Positions 63,966 through 64,000 of a stretch of DNA of 64,000 nt are shown here, one piece after another. The translations under genes and the position numbers were made by a program. Below the pieces are notes generated by a model, which was given only the letters and a program-made list of their open reading frames with translations, was not told the origin of the DNA and did no database searches. The stretch comes from Nostoc sp. 'Lobaria pulmonaria (5183) cyanobiont' (GTDB taxonomy: Bacteria > Cyanobacteriota > Cyanobacteriia > Cyanobacteriales > Nostocaceae): NCBI RefSeq assembly GCF_002949795.1, contig NZ_CP026692.1, forward strand, positions 6,556,545 to 6,620,544. Reading direction: 5' to 3'. The stretch's first letter is position 1, and the number at the start of each line of letters is the position of its first letter.

Positions 63966-64000
63966 CGGTTTTTGCTGCACTTTACAATGATGAGGATATG
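63962..64000 (+). CDS. DUF5615 PIN-like toxin, 5' fragment at window edge
   Basis: GTG start at 63962 overlapping the DUF433 stop. It reads MTVFAALYNDEDM and then leaves the window. The Asp/Glu in YNDEDM match the opening of DUF5615 PIN-like proteins (typically FAALYxDEDV). It is probably an RNase-type toxin partner of the DUF433 protein. The rest cannot be seen. Confidence 0.7.
   Translation, partial: MTVFAALYNDEDM

Overview
The window looks like chromosomal DNA of a filamentous cyanobacterium of the Nostoc/Anabaena type. The palindrome GCGATCGC (HIP1) recurs in most genes. Intergenic DNA carries heptamer/octamer short tandem repeats (TCATTAG, GAGTGCTGA and similar) and small hairpin elements typical of Nostocales. 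Several genes are cyanobacterial or phototroph-specific: an orange-carotenoid-protein-like N-domain protein (HCP) and its C-domain homologue (CTDH), the carotenoid desaturase CrtD, DUF4330, DUF2301 and DUF1400 proteins, and a PirA-like 51-residue protein.

Layout. 1-4.3 kb: the 3' end of a HopA1-like gene, exonuclease III, a glycosyltransferase, a small zinc-ribbon protein and a zinc dehydrogenase. 4.5-8.9 kb: an orphan MacB-type ATPase, then HCP (5.3 kb) and CTDH (8.4 kb) separated by a disordered acidic protein, a HAD phosphatase and QueG. 9.0-12.0 kb: a signalling block of RsbW-like kinase, REC-GAF-SpoIIE phosphatase and NarL-type regulator. 12.4-20.9 kb: envelope and housekeeping genes (WecG/TagA transferase, FtsE, alpha/beta hydrolase, DUF4330, M48 peptidase, PP-type phosphatase, DUF2470). 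21.3-26.6 kb: a beta-propeller protein and two GT4 glycosyltransferases. 26.7-33 kb: two small unknown genes sharing a duplicated leader, a Na+/H+ antiporter, a secreted acidic protein, a saccharopine-dehydrogenase-like protein and CrtD. 33-36.4 kb: a pentapeptide-repeat membrane protein with a large Ala/Gly/Phe tract, an array of ten palindromic 21-bp repeats, a MITE-like element and the PirA-like gene with an NtcA-type site. 36.5-44 kb: SAM hydroxide adenosyltransferase, DUF2301, YdcF, a DUF1400-SGNH fusion, DprA, a class-A beta-lactamase-like protein and a TrmJ-type methyltransferase. 44-47 kb: a decayed segment with a trmJ fragment, a VOC dioxygenase, an ABC ATPase cut off at its C-terminus, and fused remnants of penicillin acylase and ilvD. 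47-61 kb: Tat-exported amine oxidase, methyltransferase, retropepsin-like protease, SecA, diheme cytochrome, RelE-toxin remnant, MoxR, RibF, metallo-beta-lactamase-fold enzyme, SurE, PheS. 61.1-64 kb: an accessory patch with a Uma2 nuclease, a stand-alone reverse transcriptase of the UG/Abi (DRT-like) kind, and a DUF433/DUF5615 toxin-antitoxin-like pair running off the edge.

The strongest candidate for a new system is the reverse transcriptase at 61953-63506. It has an intact catalytic core, a long helical C-terminal half and no HIP1 site, and it lies beside toxin-antitoxin-like genes. Also notable are the split HCP/CTDH carotenoid pair, the PirA-like gene with its NtcA box, the palindromic tandem array at 35.56-35.77 kb, the duplicated 67-bp leader at 27.1/27.5 kb with a LexA-like operator, and the inverted heptamer arrays that supply the start-codon regions of surE and pheS. 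No rRNA, tRNA, CRISPR array or intact insertion sequence was recognised.
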